A stretch of DNA of 64,000 nucleotides from Pyrrhoderma lamaoense (GCA_002794735.1 NBAZ01000002.1:2356001-2420000); one strand, 5' to 3'; shown: positions 12,654-24,726, counted from the first letter of the stretch. The notes: generated from the sequence alone by a model not told the origin. Program-made: numbers and translations.

Positions 12654-12917
12654 ATAAACTAGAAGTACCTTTTCCAAATACCCCCGATGTTCCACCGTCC
12701 TTACTCTTCCTTCTATGACGTATATTTTCCTCACATTTCCCATGATTCATCGAACATCCAGAAACAGTATTTCTTAATTTTCTTGTAATGGTTCAACCAT
12801 CAAGGGTATATAACTAATCTTCCGTAGACTACACTGATTACACACTCATTCTACATCACAATCGCATCAGTAGCTTTGCCCTTTTAATTCTAAGACCGTT
12901 TAATTTGATCGTTTTGA

Positions 12918-14437
12918 TCATAAAATCAAAGTCATAAGAGTCGTGGCGATGCACAGCTCCGCGAATAGGTGTTTATTACTATGCCTCACTGATCCAGAGT
13001 CAACCGAGGGGAATCCACCGTTACCATCGGTGTTTTGGTCTGCGGATATAGCTCCTATGTACTGTTCTCCTAGAGAGGTGATTTTACCGTTGGAATTCAT
13101 CATTGCGTTGTCCTGTTAATTAGTATGATTTTATTTGAATACAAGTCGCCAAAATATACGAATGTGATTATAACGTACAGTATCGATACCCTGGAGGTCT
13201 CGCATCACCCCGAACCAGGCATATCGTTCGACCCAGTCTGTAGAATCCATGAAGCTTTGTGTTTGATTGAGAAAAGAAACGACGTCTGCTGGCCCTGGTT
13301 GGTTTCCACCATTAAAGTTCTGTGATAATGATAAGGAGAATATTGTTTCAGCTAGCTAGATTTTATGGAGCACGACAAATATACGAGTTTATACATACGT
13401 TGTCCGCCCACTCAGTCACCCAAAGAGGAAGTTGGAAAGTATCGTGCATATCCTGAAGATACAACTGGAAGTCGGTTGCGTTTATATCATAGTAATCTAT
13501 TATATTTCAGCTTTAATCACTTGATCCCTCTGCATGATCAATCATCCGCATTGATGACCTTTCACTTACGCAGTGCGACAAAATCCGGGTTACATCCACC
13601 TGCACATACTGACAACCATTCTTGAAGCCAAGTCTTCCCACTTGGCGCGCTTGATGGAGCGGGTGTCCCAAGTCGGATCCCTTGGGATTTGAGTGGCTCT
13701 ATGTATGTTTTCCAAAGTGATGCGCCATCCTCTGGTGATAGATTTGATTGTCCTGTTTGCTGTGGTCTATTCACAGTATGCGAATTGATTAATTAACAGC
13801 GAATTAGAAAGAATGGTAATGATGTACTAGATAGTAAAGGATTAACATGATAGTAGGTTAGCTTACTCGTTGAATCCTAGAACAGCTTTGGTATTTCCAG
13901 CTGAAATCGTATTGTTAATTGTCGATTGGAAGGCATCAACTTGATCAGAACCCCAAAGCATAGGAACAAACTCAAGATCCGAGTCGATACCTGTGGGGTA
14001 AGGTGACCATGTATAATACCTTTGTAAATTAATATTTTCGATTTAAGTAAAAGTTGATATAGAGCTCATGATAATAAGTTTATCTCTATTATTTACCTAC
14101 GTACCATGAAACTTTCCCTGTTGTTGTGTACTGCTTATAGTCATCTGCATTACCGTTTGGCCATCCTAGTCCAGCTTTAGAAGAAGAGTTAATAGCACGG
14201 TCTACTCTTTTCTGGAATCTTGTAGTGGATGATGTAAAAGCTCCACTAGCCAGTATTGGCAAAAAAAGAAGGATTAGGGGTGCATTCTAATGTCCTAACG
14301 ACTTTCGTTGTTGTTGGACACTTTAGATTTAATTCCACAATAGCGTGTTTTAAGAGGAAGTCTGGTAGTAGATAGTTCAAATAAAACAGTAAGTGACCCT
14401 TGTGGCATTCGTAGCTCACGGTGGAAGAACATTTCAT
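12918..14437 (-). CDS. GH128 endo-beta-1,3-glucanase, secreted, GPI-type tail
   Basis: This is a predicted cell-wall glucanase of the GH128 (glycosyl hydrolase catalytic core, Asl1-like) family. The first exon begins at 14437 and splices after MKCSST to a hydrophobic segment (APLILLFLPILASGAF), forming a signal peptide. Family blocks follow in order: AGLGWPNGN, GKVSWY, LEFVPMLWG, NTKAVLGFNEPQQTGQSN, PDFVAL, DINATDFQLYLQDMHDTFQL, PLWVTEWAD and WVERYAWFGVM. The glutamates in GFNEP and VTEWAD are the expected catalytic pair. The C-terminus ends in a hydrophobic stretch (ELCIATTLMTLIL) after a Ser/Gly-rich spacer, which looks like a GPI-anchor signal. The gene is convergent with the VPS9 gene (264 bp apart). 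Several introns interrupt it, including one of about 160 bp after the first exon. Confidence 0.8.
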
Positions 14438-14980
14438 TTTATATCATTTATGGACGTGGTGTCTGAACATGGGAGCTAATATATGCAATAGCGTTTCGCT
14501 CCACTATCAACATCTTCATCGATGTGATTGGATAGCATATCACACTGCAGTGGACGTTATTACAATGACGTAGTCAGGAACTTATATTGCTGCTTCATTT
14601 AGTAATACCATGAGGTTTATGATTACTGAGTGTTGAGAAAGAAGGGGAGTTAAGCACATGCAGTCCAATCTGTGATTTAGTATTGACGAAGGCGATGTTG
14701 AAATTATGAGATCAAAAGGACCAGGAAAAGTATGAAATGATATTTTAAAAAGACGATATTTACCATGCAATAGTGTATTGACACTAAGTACTGAATTGAA
14801 TTATACAAATACTAAGGGTGAAAGAAATTCTCTGAAAGTGATACCTCGAGTGATAGATGAATCGATATCAAAGCTGGATTATATTCGCGTAGATGGTTTG
14901 CAAAGAACAATGGCATAAATATGCTATCAGTCGTCGGAGCAGTGGCTTTAACCAAAAATGTCAATATGATCTCCTTTGAT
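14438..14980. other. Intergenic region upstream of the GH128 gene
   Basis: About 540 bp holding the promoter of the glucanase gene and the 3' end of the NTF2-like gene. A frame at 14582-14770 has no recognisable feature and is not called. Confidence 0.4.
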
Positions 14981-16319
14981 TCAGCTTATTGTCATTGTTT
15001 CGGGCACTAAAGATAAGTCCCTGACCGTAAGTTGATGGTTAGTGGCAACCAGAGGCCATAGGTTAGAGCTACCAGATATTTTAGTTTTGGTTTATCTGGT
15101 AGATAAATACTAAGAAAGAAAAAAACATACTCATCTCGAGAACTTGTAGAGGTTTCGGTATCCTCTCTTCTCATTAAAATAAAGCTCTGATCGTAAGATA
15201 TAGTCCTCGCTAGTTTGTCATGTTCATTAGTGAGATAACCATGGCTAGAGATATATACACAGGGTTTTTGTCCAACTTTCAGCGCTAAAACATTGAAGGC
15301 TAGATCTACGGGACTCCCAGGACAGAATTTATGTCGGCCAAATGACTGAAGAGTAGTCATTATCTCTGAGAGACCACAGGATATATTCTTAGAGTTGTTA
15401 GCTTTTTCTGCAATTGGTATTATAAGTAAGAAGTACACATAATTTTCAGTTTCAATTTCTCCCTACCTAAGTTTCTTGACCGACTTCTATGTGCGAAACG
15501 TTGAATTTCTGCTGGCTTCATGGATGCAGCCGCTCCAGGGCTCAAGGTAACGATATCATGTATGCAGTATGAGAGAAGTGCATTTGCGGAATATGCACCC
15601 TCGAGACTATCACGTCTTGTATCAAAAGCTTCTACGTATCTAGTCATTGGGATGGTTTATATCTAGGTACTGAAGCCGGATAGAGAAAATAGTTGGTATA
15701 CCTCTTAAGATAGTCAATGGCCTTATCTTCTAATTCAGTTGCCTGCTTCTCTATATCGTCGCCGGTATTTTGCATGCTAATATTACTAGTGTCACTGATA
15801 CTAGGTGCTTCGATGAATGGCTGGAAATCAGAGCTTTGAGTAATATTGGTGTCTTCAGCGCTAGTATCCTGTCGAACCAACAAGTTATCCCAAGATGTAT
15901 TTGCTAGTTGAAGAGTGTCCGGCCAGACAAGAAACTTGCTCGTCCTGGAACAGGCGAGCTTAATTCATGGATGACTTTATGAATGCAGCCACACATAGTC
16001 ACAAACCTTACCAGTCAAGTACTAAGCCATCCTCTCTGGTGTATGTAACAAAATAATTAGCTATGATTATGGGTTTTGAATCTAAAAAGAGTAAAGGTAG
16101 GTACCTGATAAACGCTTTTTGAATACGCAATCCTTTCGCGATGAGCTTTTTCGCTTCACTTTCCACCCATTTCTTTCGAGCTGCCTGGCTGTTACTGTTC
16201 AGTTTCGTACATTCTTCGGGTACTGGGGACACTAGCCATGAGCCCTCCGTTTTAGGTCTTGTTGTCAGAATTGGTGTAGGCGACCGTTCACGTTTGGGGA
16301 TAACATCATACTTGTCCAT
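14981..16319 (-). CDS. NTF2-like domain protein of the Mex67/TAP mRNA-export type
   Basis: Exons on the minus strand assemble into a protein of roughly 390 residues. The N-terminal third contains ARKKWVESEAKKLIAKGLRI and IREDGLVLDWTS, then a linker. The C-terminal half resembles the NTF2-like domain of Mex67/TAP: YVEAFDTRRDSLEGAYSANA, LSYCIHDIV, RSRNLE, LSEIMTTLQSFGRHKF, a strand with VYISSHGYL, then RTISYDQSFILMRR, and it ends NLWPLVATNHQLTVRD. In Mex67 this domain binds the small partner Mtr2/p15. I see neither the leucine-rich repeats nor the C-terminal UBA domain of canonical Mex67, so it may be a short paralogue. It shares a 183-bp divergent promoter with MZT1. The stop is at 14981-14983. 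Confidence 0.6.
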
Positions 16320-16502
16320 ACTTGATATCTATAATATGTGAAAACACTTCGTAATACTAATGGTACATGAACCTTATTTTGTTATCTATCCTTTATGCCG
16401 TCACGCTTGCGTCACGGCGTGTGTGGATAACAAAAATGTCACTGGGTGTTACAATAGAAAACTAACATACGACTGGAAGGAACTTCATGTTAGATTAGAG
16501 AC

Positions 16503-16839
16503 ATGTCCACACGCGAGCAAGATAGGAGTGCTGCTCAACAAACGCTTGATAGTAGGTTTACATGCACCTCGGAAGTTTCCTTATAGATGACAATACTACT
16601 ATATAGTTTTATATGATATCTCGCAACTGTTAAACACCCAGCTTGATAGAGAAACCCTTGCGACATGTGTCTCAATGATTGAAAGTGGTGTTAATCCTGA
16701 AGCTCTTTCTGTAAGCAATCTTTTATCTGTTGCTAGATTCTGAGCCTTATTTGTGTGCACGCTATAGGCGGCTATTATCGAACTTAGACGTGAAAAGGCA
16801 CTATTGAATGCACAAAATCCAGCGGCAGGGAAGCCCTGA
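16503..16839 (+). CDS. MZT1: MOZART1 homologue, gamma-tubulin complex subunit
   Basis: This 74-residue protein is split over three tiny exons (16503-16551, 16607-16710, 16768-16839) with canonical GT-AG junctions and an exact frame. It reads [20 protein letters not shown], then [20 protein letters not shown], then [20 protein letters not shown] and a short tail. This matches the MOZART1/Mzt1 family signature (ISxLLNTGLDRETLxxCVxLxExGVNPEALAxVIxELRRE) and its usual length of 70-85 residues. MZT1 binds the N-terminal domains of gamma-tubulin complex proteins and is needed for microtubule nucleation at spindle pole bodies. No exon is long enough to be called by length alone. Its start lies 183 bp from the start of the divergent NTF2-like gene. 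Confidence 0.92.
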
Positions 16840-17122
16840 CAATTCCATGGTATCTCTATACATTACTTGTTAGTCTATCTATTTGTCCGCTACTCGTTTG
16901 TGATTCTGTATTTTTGATATCCTGATTGATATCACTTCTTCGATATCACGTCCTTAAAATGACTCTAATCGAGTTAGAGTAAAGGTTCTGTTTTTGTTGA
17001 GTCACACAGTCAGTCGATGTCACACGTATTTGTTGAATCAGCCATATTACATAATAAAGTTTCTGTCTGACACAGATACTTTGGATGAAACCGTTAGTGC
17101 AACACTCACCACAACAAGCAGA

Positions 17123-20100
17123 ATGTCCCCTCCTGGTTCTCCAAGGCTTGTTGACTCATATACTGCTCCCAAAGAGGTGCTTGAAGAGTTTGCTCAGATT
17201 GCCGAAGAGGAAAACTATGATCCATTCGCTGAGACTGCTTCAAAGCGTCAGATTGCTTCAAGACAGTCGGACTATCACAACCGGAGGTTCAATAGGCAAG
17301 CAAACGAGTCCGCCGATGCATTCAAAGCATCTTCAGAAGGAGGTGATGTCGAAGGAGGATATAAAGAGGCTATGAGACTGCAGCGCCTAGAGAAAGAGGA
17401 GGAACGTGTCAGACGAGCTATCGAGGAAAAGGAAAGAAAGGATAGGGAAGAAGGCATTGACAAAGCTGCTTTGGACAAAACACCCCCGAGAAAAGAGATT
17501 GAGGAAGCAGAGAAACTTTTGGAATCTGTGGTTGCGGGTGAAAAGCGCAAACGTCGATGGGATGTCTCAGAATCTTCTGAGGACAAGGAAAATGAGGCTG
17601 TAGGGAAGGACACTAAGGAGACTCCTGAGGTAGCCCCAAAGAAACGTCGCTCTCGATGGGATGCAACCCCAGCCGATGTTAGCAACGCTCCTCAGAAACA
17701 GCAAAACGTTCAAGATGGGATCAAGCTGCTGCTCCCGAGCCTCCTCAGCCTATGGCCCAGATTATCATGAATGCACCAGGAATTATGAATGAAGACAAAC
17801 ATAACCGATACCTCACTGACGAAGAACTAAACGCTATTCTCCCTCAAACGGGATATGTTATAGTTCCACCTCCCCCAGGCTATGCTCCTATGCGTGCACC
17901 ACAATCACTAACAGGGTACGCGCCCGAGCTTGCTGGTTTCCATATTCAAGAAGGTTCTGATGCAGCAGCAGCAGCCGCTGCTGCAGGACTTGCACCCGAA
18001 CTCCCCACTGAAATACCTGGTGTAGGTAGTCTCGCATTTTTCAAGGCGGAGGATGCCCAATACTTTGCAAAGATAATGAAGGAAGAGGACGAAACTGAGT
18101 TAACTGTTGAAGAAATGAAGGAACGAAAAATCATGCGTCTACTTCTTAAGATAAAGAATGGAACCCCTCCGGTTCGTAAAACTGCACTTCGCCAGATCAC
18201 AGATAAAGCTCGCGAGTTTGGTGCTGGGCCACTTTTTGATAAGATTCTACCATTACTCATGGAACGCACGTTGGAGGACCAAGAACGACACTTGCTCGTC
18301 AAGGTTATAGACAGGGTTTTATACAAACTTGATGACCTTGTTCGCCCGTACGTACATAAAATCCTTGTTGTCATCGAGCCATTGCTCATTGACGAGGATT
18401 ACTATGCTCGTGTTGAAGGACGAGAAATCATCTCAAACCTTTCAAAGGCCGCTGGTTTAGCTCATATGATTTCAACTATGCGACCAGATATCGATCATGC
18501 TGACGAATACGTTCGAAATACAACTGCTCGTGCCTTTTCAGTTGTCGCATCAGCGCTTGGTATTCCCGCACTGCTTCCGTTCCTTAAAGCAGTTTGTCGA
18601 AGCAAGAAGTCATGGCAGGCTCGTCATACTGGAATTCGAATTGTTCAACAGATTGCAATCATGATGGGATGTGCCGTGCTCCCACATCTCCGTAACCTAG
18701 TAGATGCGATCGCTCACGGACTTCAGGATGAGCAGCAGAAAGTGCGGACAATGACTGCACTGGGTATCGCTGCACTCGCTGAAGCTGCTGCTCCATATGG
18801 TATTGAATCTTTCGACGATGTCTTAAAACCTCTATGGCTTGGTATCCGCCAACATCGTGGAAAGGGCCTAGCAGCCTTTCTTAAAGCAATCGGGTTTATC
18901 ATACCCCTTATGGACCCTGAATATGCCTCATATTATACCAAAGAAGTGACCGTGATTCTAATTCGAGAGTTTCAAACCTCAGACGAAGAGATGAAAAAAA
19001 TTGTATTAAAGGTTGTAAAGCAATGTGCTGCAACGGAAGGTGTAACCCCCAGTATATAAAACAAGATATCCTACCGGACTTCTTTAAGTCATTTTGGGTT
19101 AGGCGAATGGCTCTGGACCGTCGCAACTATAAACAGGTTGTAGAGACAACGGTCGAGCTTGCTCAGAAGGCCGGTGTTGCGGAGATTGTTGGCCGTATCG
19201 TAAACGATCTCAAAGATGAGGCAGAGCCTTATCGTAAGATGGTAATGGAAACAATTACAAAAGTAGTTGCAAGTTTGGGTGCTGCGGACATTGATGAGCG
19301 CCTGGAGGTTCGACTCGTCGATGGTATCATCTATTCATTCCAAGAACAGACTACTGAGGACCAGGTTATGCTTGACGGTTTTGGTACGGTTGTCAATGCC
19401 CTCGGTATCCGGGTGAAACCCTATCTAGTACAGATCGTTTCAACTATTCTGTGGCGGTTGAATAATAAGAGTGCGAAGGTTCGTCAGCAAGCTGCTGACC
19501 TTACGACACGGCTTGCAGTCGTCATCAAACAATGCGGAGAAGACCAACTTTTGAGTAAACTCGGACTAGTATTATTTGAACAATTGGGAGAGGAATATCC
19601 CGATACTCTTGGAAGTATTATCGCAGCTGTCGGTGCCATTGCGAATGTCGTGGGTATGACCCAGATGAACCCTCCTGTAAAAGATTTATGTGAGTATTGC
19701 TAAATTGATAATACCTTCCATTTCACTGACGAAATGGCAGTGCCACGCATGACCCCAATTTTGCGAAATCGTCATGAAAAAGTCCAGGAGGCTTCAATTA
19801 ACTTGATTGGTCGTATAGGTAAGTCTCTATCTCCTTTTTATCCCTCATAGGCTAAATTGCAAAAACTGTCCTACACAGCTGATCGTGGCGCTGAATTCGT
19901 CCCTGCCCGTGAATGGATGCGTATATGTTTTGAACTCTTGGACTTATTGAAGGCACACAAGAAGGCAATTAGGCGGGCTGCTGTGAATTCCTTTGGTTAC
20001 ATTGCGAAGAGTTTAGGTCCTCAAGACGTTCTGTCGGTTCTCTTAACAAACTTACGTGTTCAAGAGCGGCAGAGTAGGGTATGTAGTACTGTTGCTATTG

Positions 20101-20731
20101 CCATTGTTGCGGAAACCTGCGGTCGTAAGTTTAAGCATCAGTAATTCTGTCCCACTAGAATACTAATACATACCCACTTTCAGCTTTCACTTGCATACCC
20201 GCTATCTTATCTGAGTACCGAACAGCAGAACTCAATGTGCGGACTGGTTGTCTAAAGGCACTATCCTTCGTTTTCGAATACGTTGGCCCTCAATCTGCAT
20301 ATTACTGTGATTCTGTTGTAACAATGCTAGAAGATGCCCTTACAGACCGTGATCTCGTTCACCGTCAAACTGCTAGCACGATCGTGAAACATCTTGCATT
20401 AGGTGTTGCAGGTTTAGGCTGCGAGGATTCAATGCTTCACTTGATGAATCTTGTTTGGCCAAATTGCTTTGAGACATCCCCTCATGTCATAGGTGCTGTC
20501 ATGGAGGCCATTGAAGCTATGCGCGTCACGCTAGGTCCAGGCGTATTACTGAGTTATGTGCTCCAGGGTCTATTTCATCCAGCTCGTAAGGTACGAGAAG
20601 TCTACTGGCGGATATACAACGCCCTATATCTAGGTGCTTCAGATTCTCTGGTTCCTTTCTATCCTGACTTGTCAGAGTTGAGCGAAGGCCAGAATATGTA
20701 TGATCGATCCCCACTGCAAATGTTTATTTAG
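17123..20731 (+). CDS. SF3B1: Splicing factor 3B subunit 1 (U2 snRNP, HEAT repeats)
   Basis: This is the large SF3b subunit (Hsh155/Prp10), which clamps the branch-point helix in the U2 snRNP. Four exons (17123-19689, 19741-19818, 19879-20124, 20184-20731) give about 1,146 residues. The N-terminus carries RWD motifs ([16 protein letters not shown], and RSRWDQ after frame correction), which in the family bind UHM proteins such as U2AF65. A long HEAT array follows, almost residue for residue like other eukaryotes: [52 protein letters not shown] (the human K700 hot-spot segment), [17 protein letters not shown] (the segment around splice-modulator contacts) and [20 protein letters not shown]. Two homopolymer deletions break the frame (AAAA 17703-17706, CCCCC 19046-19050); one added base each restores it. 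The gene is probably constitutive and essential. Confidence 0.95.
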
Positions 20732-20914
20732 GTATTTTTACATGTTTGTTTAGTAGTAATAGTATTGTATTATATTAGTATCCATACTCTTTTTTGCACA
20801 GTCAAAATTTCTATTACGTAAAATCACTCGGTAATAGCCGGATTCGATTCGCGGTGTTGTGACTGATTTCATCACGGATTCTCACTCTCGTCCACCTCAT
20901 CGTTACCCTTCACC

Positions 20915-21890
20915 ATGGAGTGCCCCAATGGCAATAGCGCAGCCGACAACCGTCTCAAACGCAGTCTAGCTCAAGAACTCATAGCTAGGGGATTTACACG
21001 AGAAGATATTGAAAATCTCGTAGGTGAATTACGACATCTACTCGACTCTGAAGAACCGAAAAAGATGGTCACTGTGAATAACCGTGAAGAATCTCCAACC
21101 ACTGCTTCTATAGAGGAACCTGAAGCTTCGACCAGCACAATTGCTCGTATTGACACGTGTAAAGAGGGTGAATCCTCTAATCAAAGGCCAAACATGAGAT
21201 CAGGCCACCCTCCAATCTCTCCCAGAGGAACGACGCCATCCCCTTCGAAGACAATTAATCGTACCCCTTCTTCAGCACGTACAATACATCGTGTAGACTC
21301 ATCAATTAAAGCCTCAGAAAGGCCAGCCTCCAAAAGGTCGCGTATATTCGACGGAACAAAGACAAATTTTACACAATCGCCTTCCTCATCATTGAGACGC
21401 AGAAGAATTAATCTCGATGAAGCGATGAAAATGAAATCTAGAAGCTCACGACGCGCCTCTGAATCTGAGGAATCTGAAGAATCTGGGGACGAAACTCTTC
21501 AGGTAAAAAAACTCTCTGTTTTCTCATCGTCATGGCTCAACTTTGTTGATGACACCAACTCATGTGACTTCTTTGTAGGATATTTTTACATTTAGAAACA
21601 GCTTCTGTTCCTCATCTCCTATAAAGCGCCATCCCTCATACCGTCAAATTGGTTCCAAGGAGGTGAATTGCCTGATACTATTTACTAACGAAAGATGCTG
21701 AAATCTTGCTAGACACCTGGAATGGTCGCCAATACTATCGACAAGGTGCCACTTCGTCGCCAAGTATGGCAAGTAGCAACAGCTACTATAGAGAAGCTGA
21801 TGAGCGAGTATGTCTCCTTTTTGATACTTGTTGAATCATAGCTGATATCACATATATAGCCTACTACCCGCGGATGGATGGTCGCTTTAA
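20915..21890 (+). CDS. Hypothetical Ser/Thr/Pro-rich protein
   Basis: I do not recognise this gene. The first exon (20915-21501) codes for an N-terminal helical segment (RLKRSLAQELIARGFTRED, continuing ENLVGELRHLLDSEE) followed by a long low-complexity region rich in Ser, Thr, Pro and Arg. Further exons appear at 21580-21663 (FTFRNSFCSSSPIKRHPSYR) and from 21714 (TPGMVANTIDKVPLRRQVWQ, then VATATIEKLMS). The inferred last exon ends with a stop at 21888-21890. That end overlaps, in another frame, the predicted first exon of the forkhead gene. So the 3' end is uncertain, and the two could be one gene broken by another base error. Confidence 0.5.
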
Positions 21891-23856
21891 CAGTATCGTA
21901 TGTATTTTGATTTAACAGTATCAACTTGTAGAACTAACACTAGTATACATAGTATCAGACATCCTCCCTTTCGAGAAGTGGAAGGTCTCACTACCGCAGT
22001 CATAAGGTGATCGGTAGTAATCCACCTTCATCACCAGCTGTGTTATCTTCTCTGGCTAGTAGTCCAGGCCCTCTTTCGTATCCTCTCGCATCCTCCCCTG
22101 GCCCTATGAGCGATCTTCCCGACCAGAATAGCGAGGACTTGCCTTATCAGCTACCCCCTGGTCCTTATTCTGATGAGAAACCGGATCACTCTTACGCTGC
22201 GCTTATCGGTCAAGCCATTCTGGCGTCTTCCAATCATGCCCTTCGTTTGAAGGACATATACGATTACATCAGTATCGTCTATCCATTTTTTAAGCGTGAT
22301 GGGCATTCCCATTCTCAAAAGTGGATGAATGCCATAAGACAAAATCTCACTAATACACCTCAATTCTTCAAAAAGGAACACCCTAGTGGCAAGCAGTCCA
22401 AGGGTGCCCTTTGGTGTATAAGTGACGAAAATTTGCCATGCTTTGCTGATGGTGGTTACAATAGGCATGCATTGAACCCGAATAGCTCACAAGCAGAAAA
22501 GGCAGAGAAGAGGAAGCGTAAAAGAGAGGAGAAGCAACGGGAAGAGAAAGCAAAAAGATCCCGAATAGGTACTAATACGGGATATCCTGCTCTGGGTGAC
22601 ACTCCTTGTATTGTCCCCTATTATCCGCCTAACTTCCATCTAAGTGGCAGTTCTTTGGTTGTGGAGACGAAAATCGACTCAGACGTCATATTTCCGCCTC
22701 TGCCAGATAACCATCCGAACGCACACTTAGTAAGTGCGGCAGCATCTTCCAGCGGCTCTGCGGTCGATGCAGGTATACTTTTCCCCCCTCTTCCCGAGTA
22801 TTCGGGTACACGGATCGCACGAGAACGTTTAGAGAAGGAGCTAGCGAAACATACCTCTGCAACGACGCTAGAGGATCTATACTCTCGTGCATATTCTCAA
22901 CCATTGTCTGATAATGGTCGTACTAGCCCTGCTTCAGCTCCTCCGATGTCTTCCGAGGCATCCTCGGTTCCTGAGCTGACATCAAATAACAGCTCTTCGA
23001 GCCCAGCTGAGCTCTCGGAGGATACCATGAGCCACCTTCTTGAGTACATGAACTTCCAGCAGAAAGGGCAGGCAAGCAGCCAGGATTACTTATCTCAGGA
23101 ATCTGATTCGTTGTTTGATGAATACATAGACTCCGAGGCCCATTCCGATGCGTTCTCCGATGTACAGTCTATCCATGAGGAGGAGGAATGTGTCGGGAGA
23201 GTTGACAAGGGTAAGGGGAAGGCCGTTGAGGTATGTATCTAGGGGGCCGTTATATATCTATCATACTGAGCCACTGTATTATTTCAGATATCAATGTTCC
23301 CGGCATTACCACCGCCTCCTGCTTCGCCAACGGCCACTCGTAAATCAGTTGCCCGTAGCCCTGGTACGAGCCTGTATGCTTCTGCTGGCTACCTCTGGCA
23401 AGCGAGTAGTAAAGCACCTAAACGTGTCTCTACGCCTCCAACTGATATCGGGCGTCAAAACCTCCGTCGACGCCGACGCCAAACAAGAGGGCCACAAAAT
23501 CTATGGATGACATCTTTGGGTGCGACGAGCCATTGAATTTCTTCAATTCAATGCCCCGTACCCCATCACGTCGTCCACAAGATTTAACAGGTAACCTACC
23601 ATCAACTCCATCACCTAAGAAATATTCGCCCTTCAATATCTTCTCTGGCTCTCCATTCCGCACACCTTCAAGGCGCATGCTCGATGACTCTGAACCTGGA
23701 GCTACGTTAAAGAATGAACTCGACTCTTTAGCAGCTTCCAAGCGTCTTGAAATAGCAGATAGTCCCAGTGGTTTCCTTTCAAGGAGAAACCTATTGTTTG
23801 AGAGCCCGACCCTAAGAAGCCCCGACAAGTGGGCCGAAATATGGCGAGCTTGGTAA
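21874..23856 (+). CDS. Forkhead-box transcription factor
   Basis: Three exons (21874-21897, 21953-23230, 23288-23856) give about 623 residues once one missing base is allowed for. The DNA-binding domain is clear at roughly residues 75-170: KPDHSYAALIGQAIL, LKDIYDYISIVYPFF, SHSQKWMNAIRQNLTNTPQF and GKQSKGALWCI. This is the winged-helix fold with recognition helix NAIRQNL in place of the usual NSIRHNL. A basic stretch (KRKRKREEKQREEKAKRSR) after it is a likely nuclear signal. The remainder is Ser/Pro-rich, with TPSRR/TP sites near the C-terminus (SPFRTPSRR) suggesting CDK control, as in Hcm1/Fkh-type cell-cycle factors. The frame breaks at GGG 23449-23451. The short first exon is an inference; ATG 22106 is the fallback start. 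Confidence 0.85.
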
Positions 23857-24726
23857 CTAGGTGAATACGTCAATTACCGAAATAGATGTGACGAATTTTT
23901 ATGATGGGATACGTACAACGACACCAGAAACAAGAGATTCTGTAAAGTATATTTATTTAAGATGCAGTTCATTACAATTTATTTTTTATTCCTAATTCTA
24001 CCTCTCGATGTTTTCTCATGAGAATTCCCTTACTTTTTCATCTTCTCTCATGTATCATCTAAGTCGCTGTGTTTATCATCAATTCAAGTAGCATTAGCAT
24101 ACCTGTTTACTGCATGTATTCTATTCCAGTCATATCGATTAGTAATTTCCTTAACTATCTAGCTTTTTATTTTTATTTGAATAGACAATGTCGCATTTAC
24201 GCTTTGGACGCTAGTAAAACTATCCATATAGAGAAGGTGTTACTAACAGATATCATACATAACAGTAAATAGGGATAGTATTGCGACTTGCTACGCGGAA
24301 GCACGTCCATCTCATGAATGAATGATATACCATTGATAACTTTAGTATAGGTACATTATGTTGTGATAATCGTAAGGGTTAAACACGATATTTTATTTAT
24401 TCTGAGCGTGCGCATGGAGCTAGTACCGATGAATCTCTTTTTCTTATCGAAGTGCACAAGAAAAACCAACTTAAACTCATGGATAAAGTTTATAAGAAAT
24501 CGGCAATATACATTTTGGATACGGGCTAGTTCAAAATCACGTGAAGGCAGATGTTTACGGAATATGAGCCTTCACTCCTTTCCAGAGGCTCCCCACTTAT
24601 CTGAGTTCTGTTACAAGTCTCTGATGCCCCGCAGCCCGGTATGTTTACACTACCTTTTGTACATAAATCGCGGGCAACCAACGGCACTCTTACGGATCCC
24701 CACGACGCAAATATGGCATTTCATAG
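23857..24726. other. Intergenic region / unresolved 5' part of the SDS3-like gene
   Basis: AT-rich sequence follows the forkhead gene. From about 24560 to 24726 there may be 5' exons of the SDS3-like gene (an ATG at 24564 opens a short frame ending at a GTATGT donor near 24639), but the phases do not join cleanly. Given the base errors elsewhere, the true start cannot be set. Confidence 0.35.

Noticed and set aside
16994..17122. Longer N-terminus for SF3B1
   Set aside because: The 43 extra residues are unlike any SF3B1 start; the ATG at 17123 begins the expected charged N-terminus.
17701..17760. Programmed ribosomal frameshift in SF3B1
   Set aside because: The same kind of missing base occurs in many unrelated genes, so a common sequencing cause is simpler.
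20840..20860. GATTCGATTC sequence resembling a tRNA T-loop
   Set aside because: The stems do not pair correctly and no A-box or acceptor stem is nearby.
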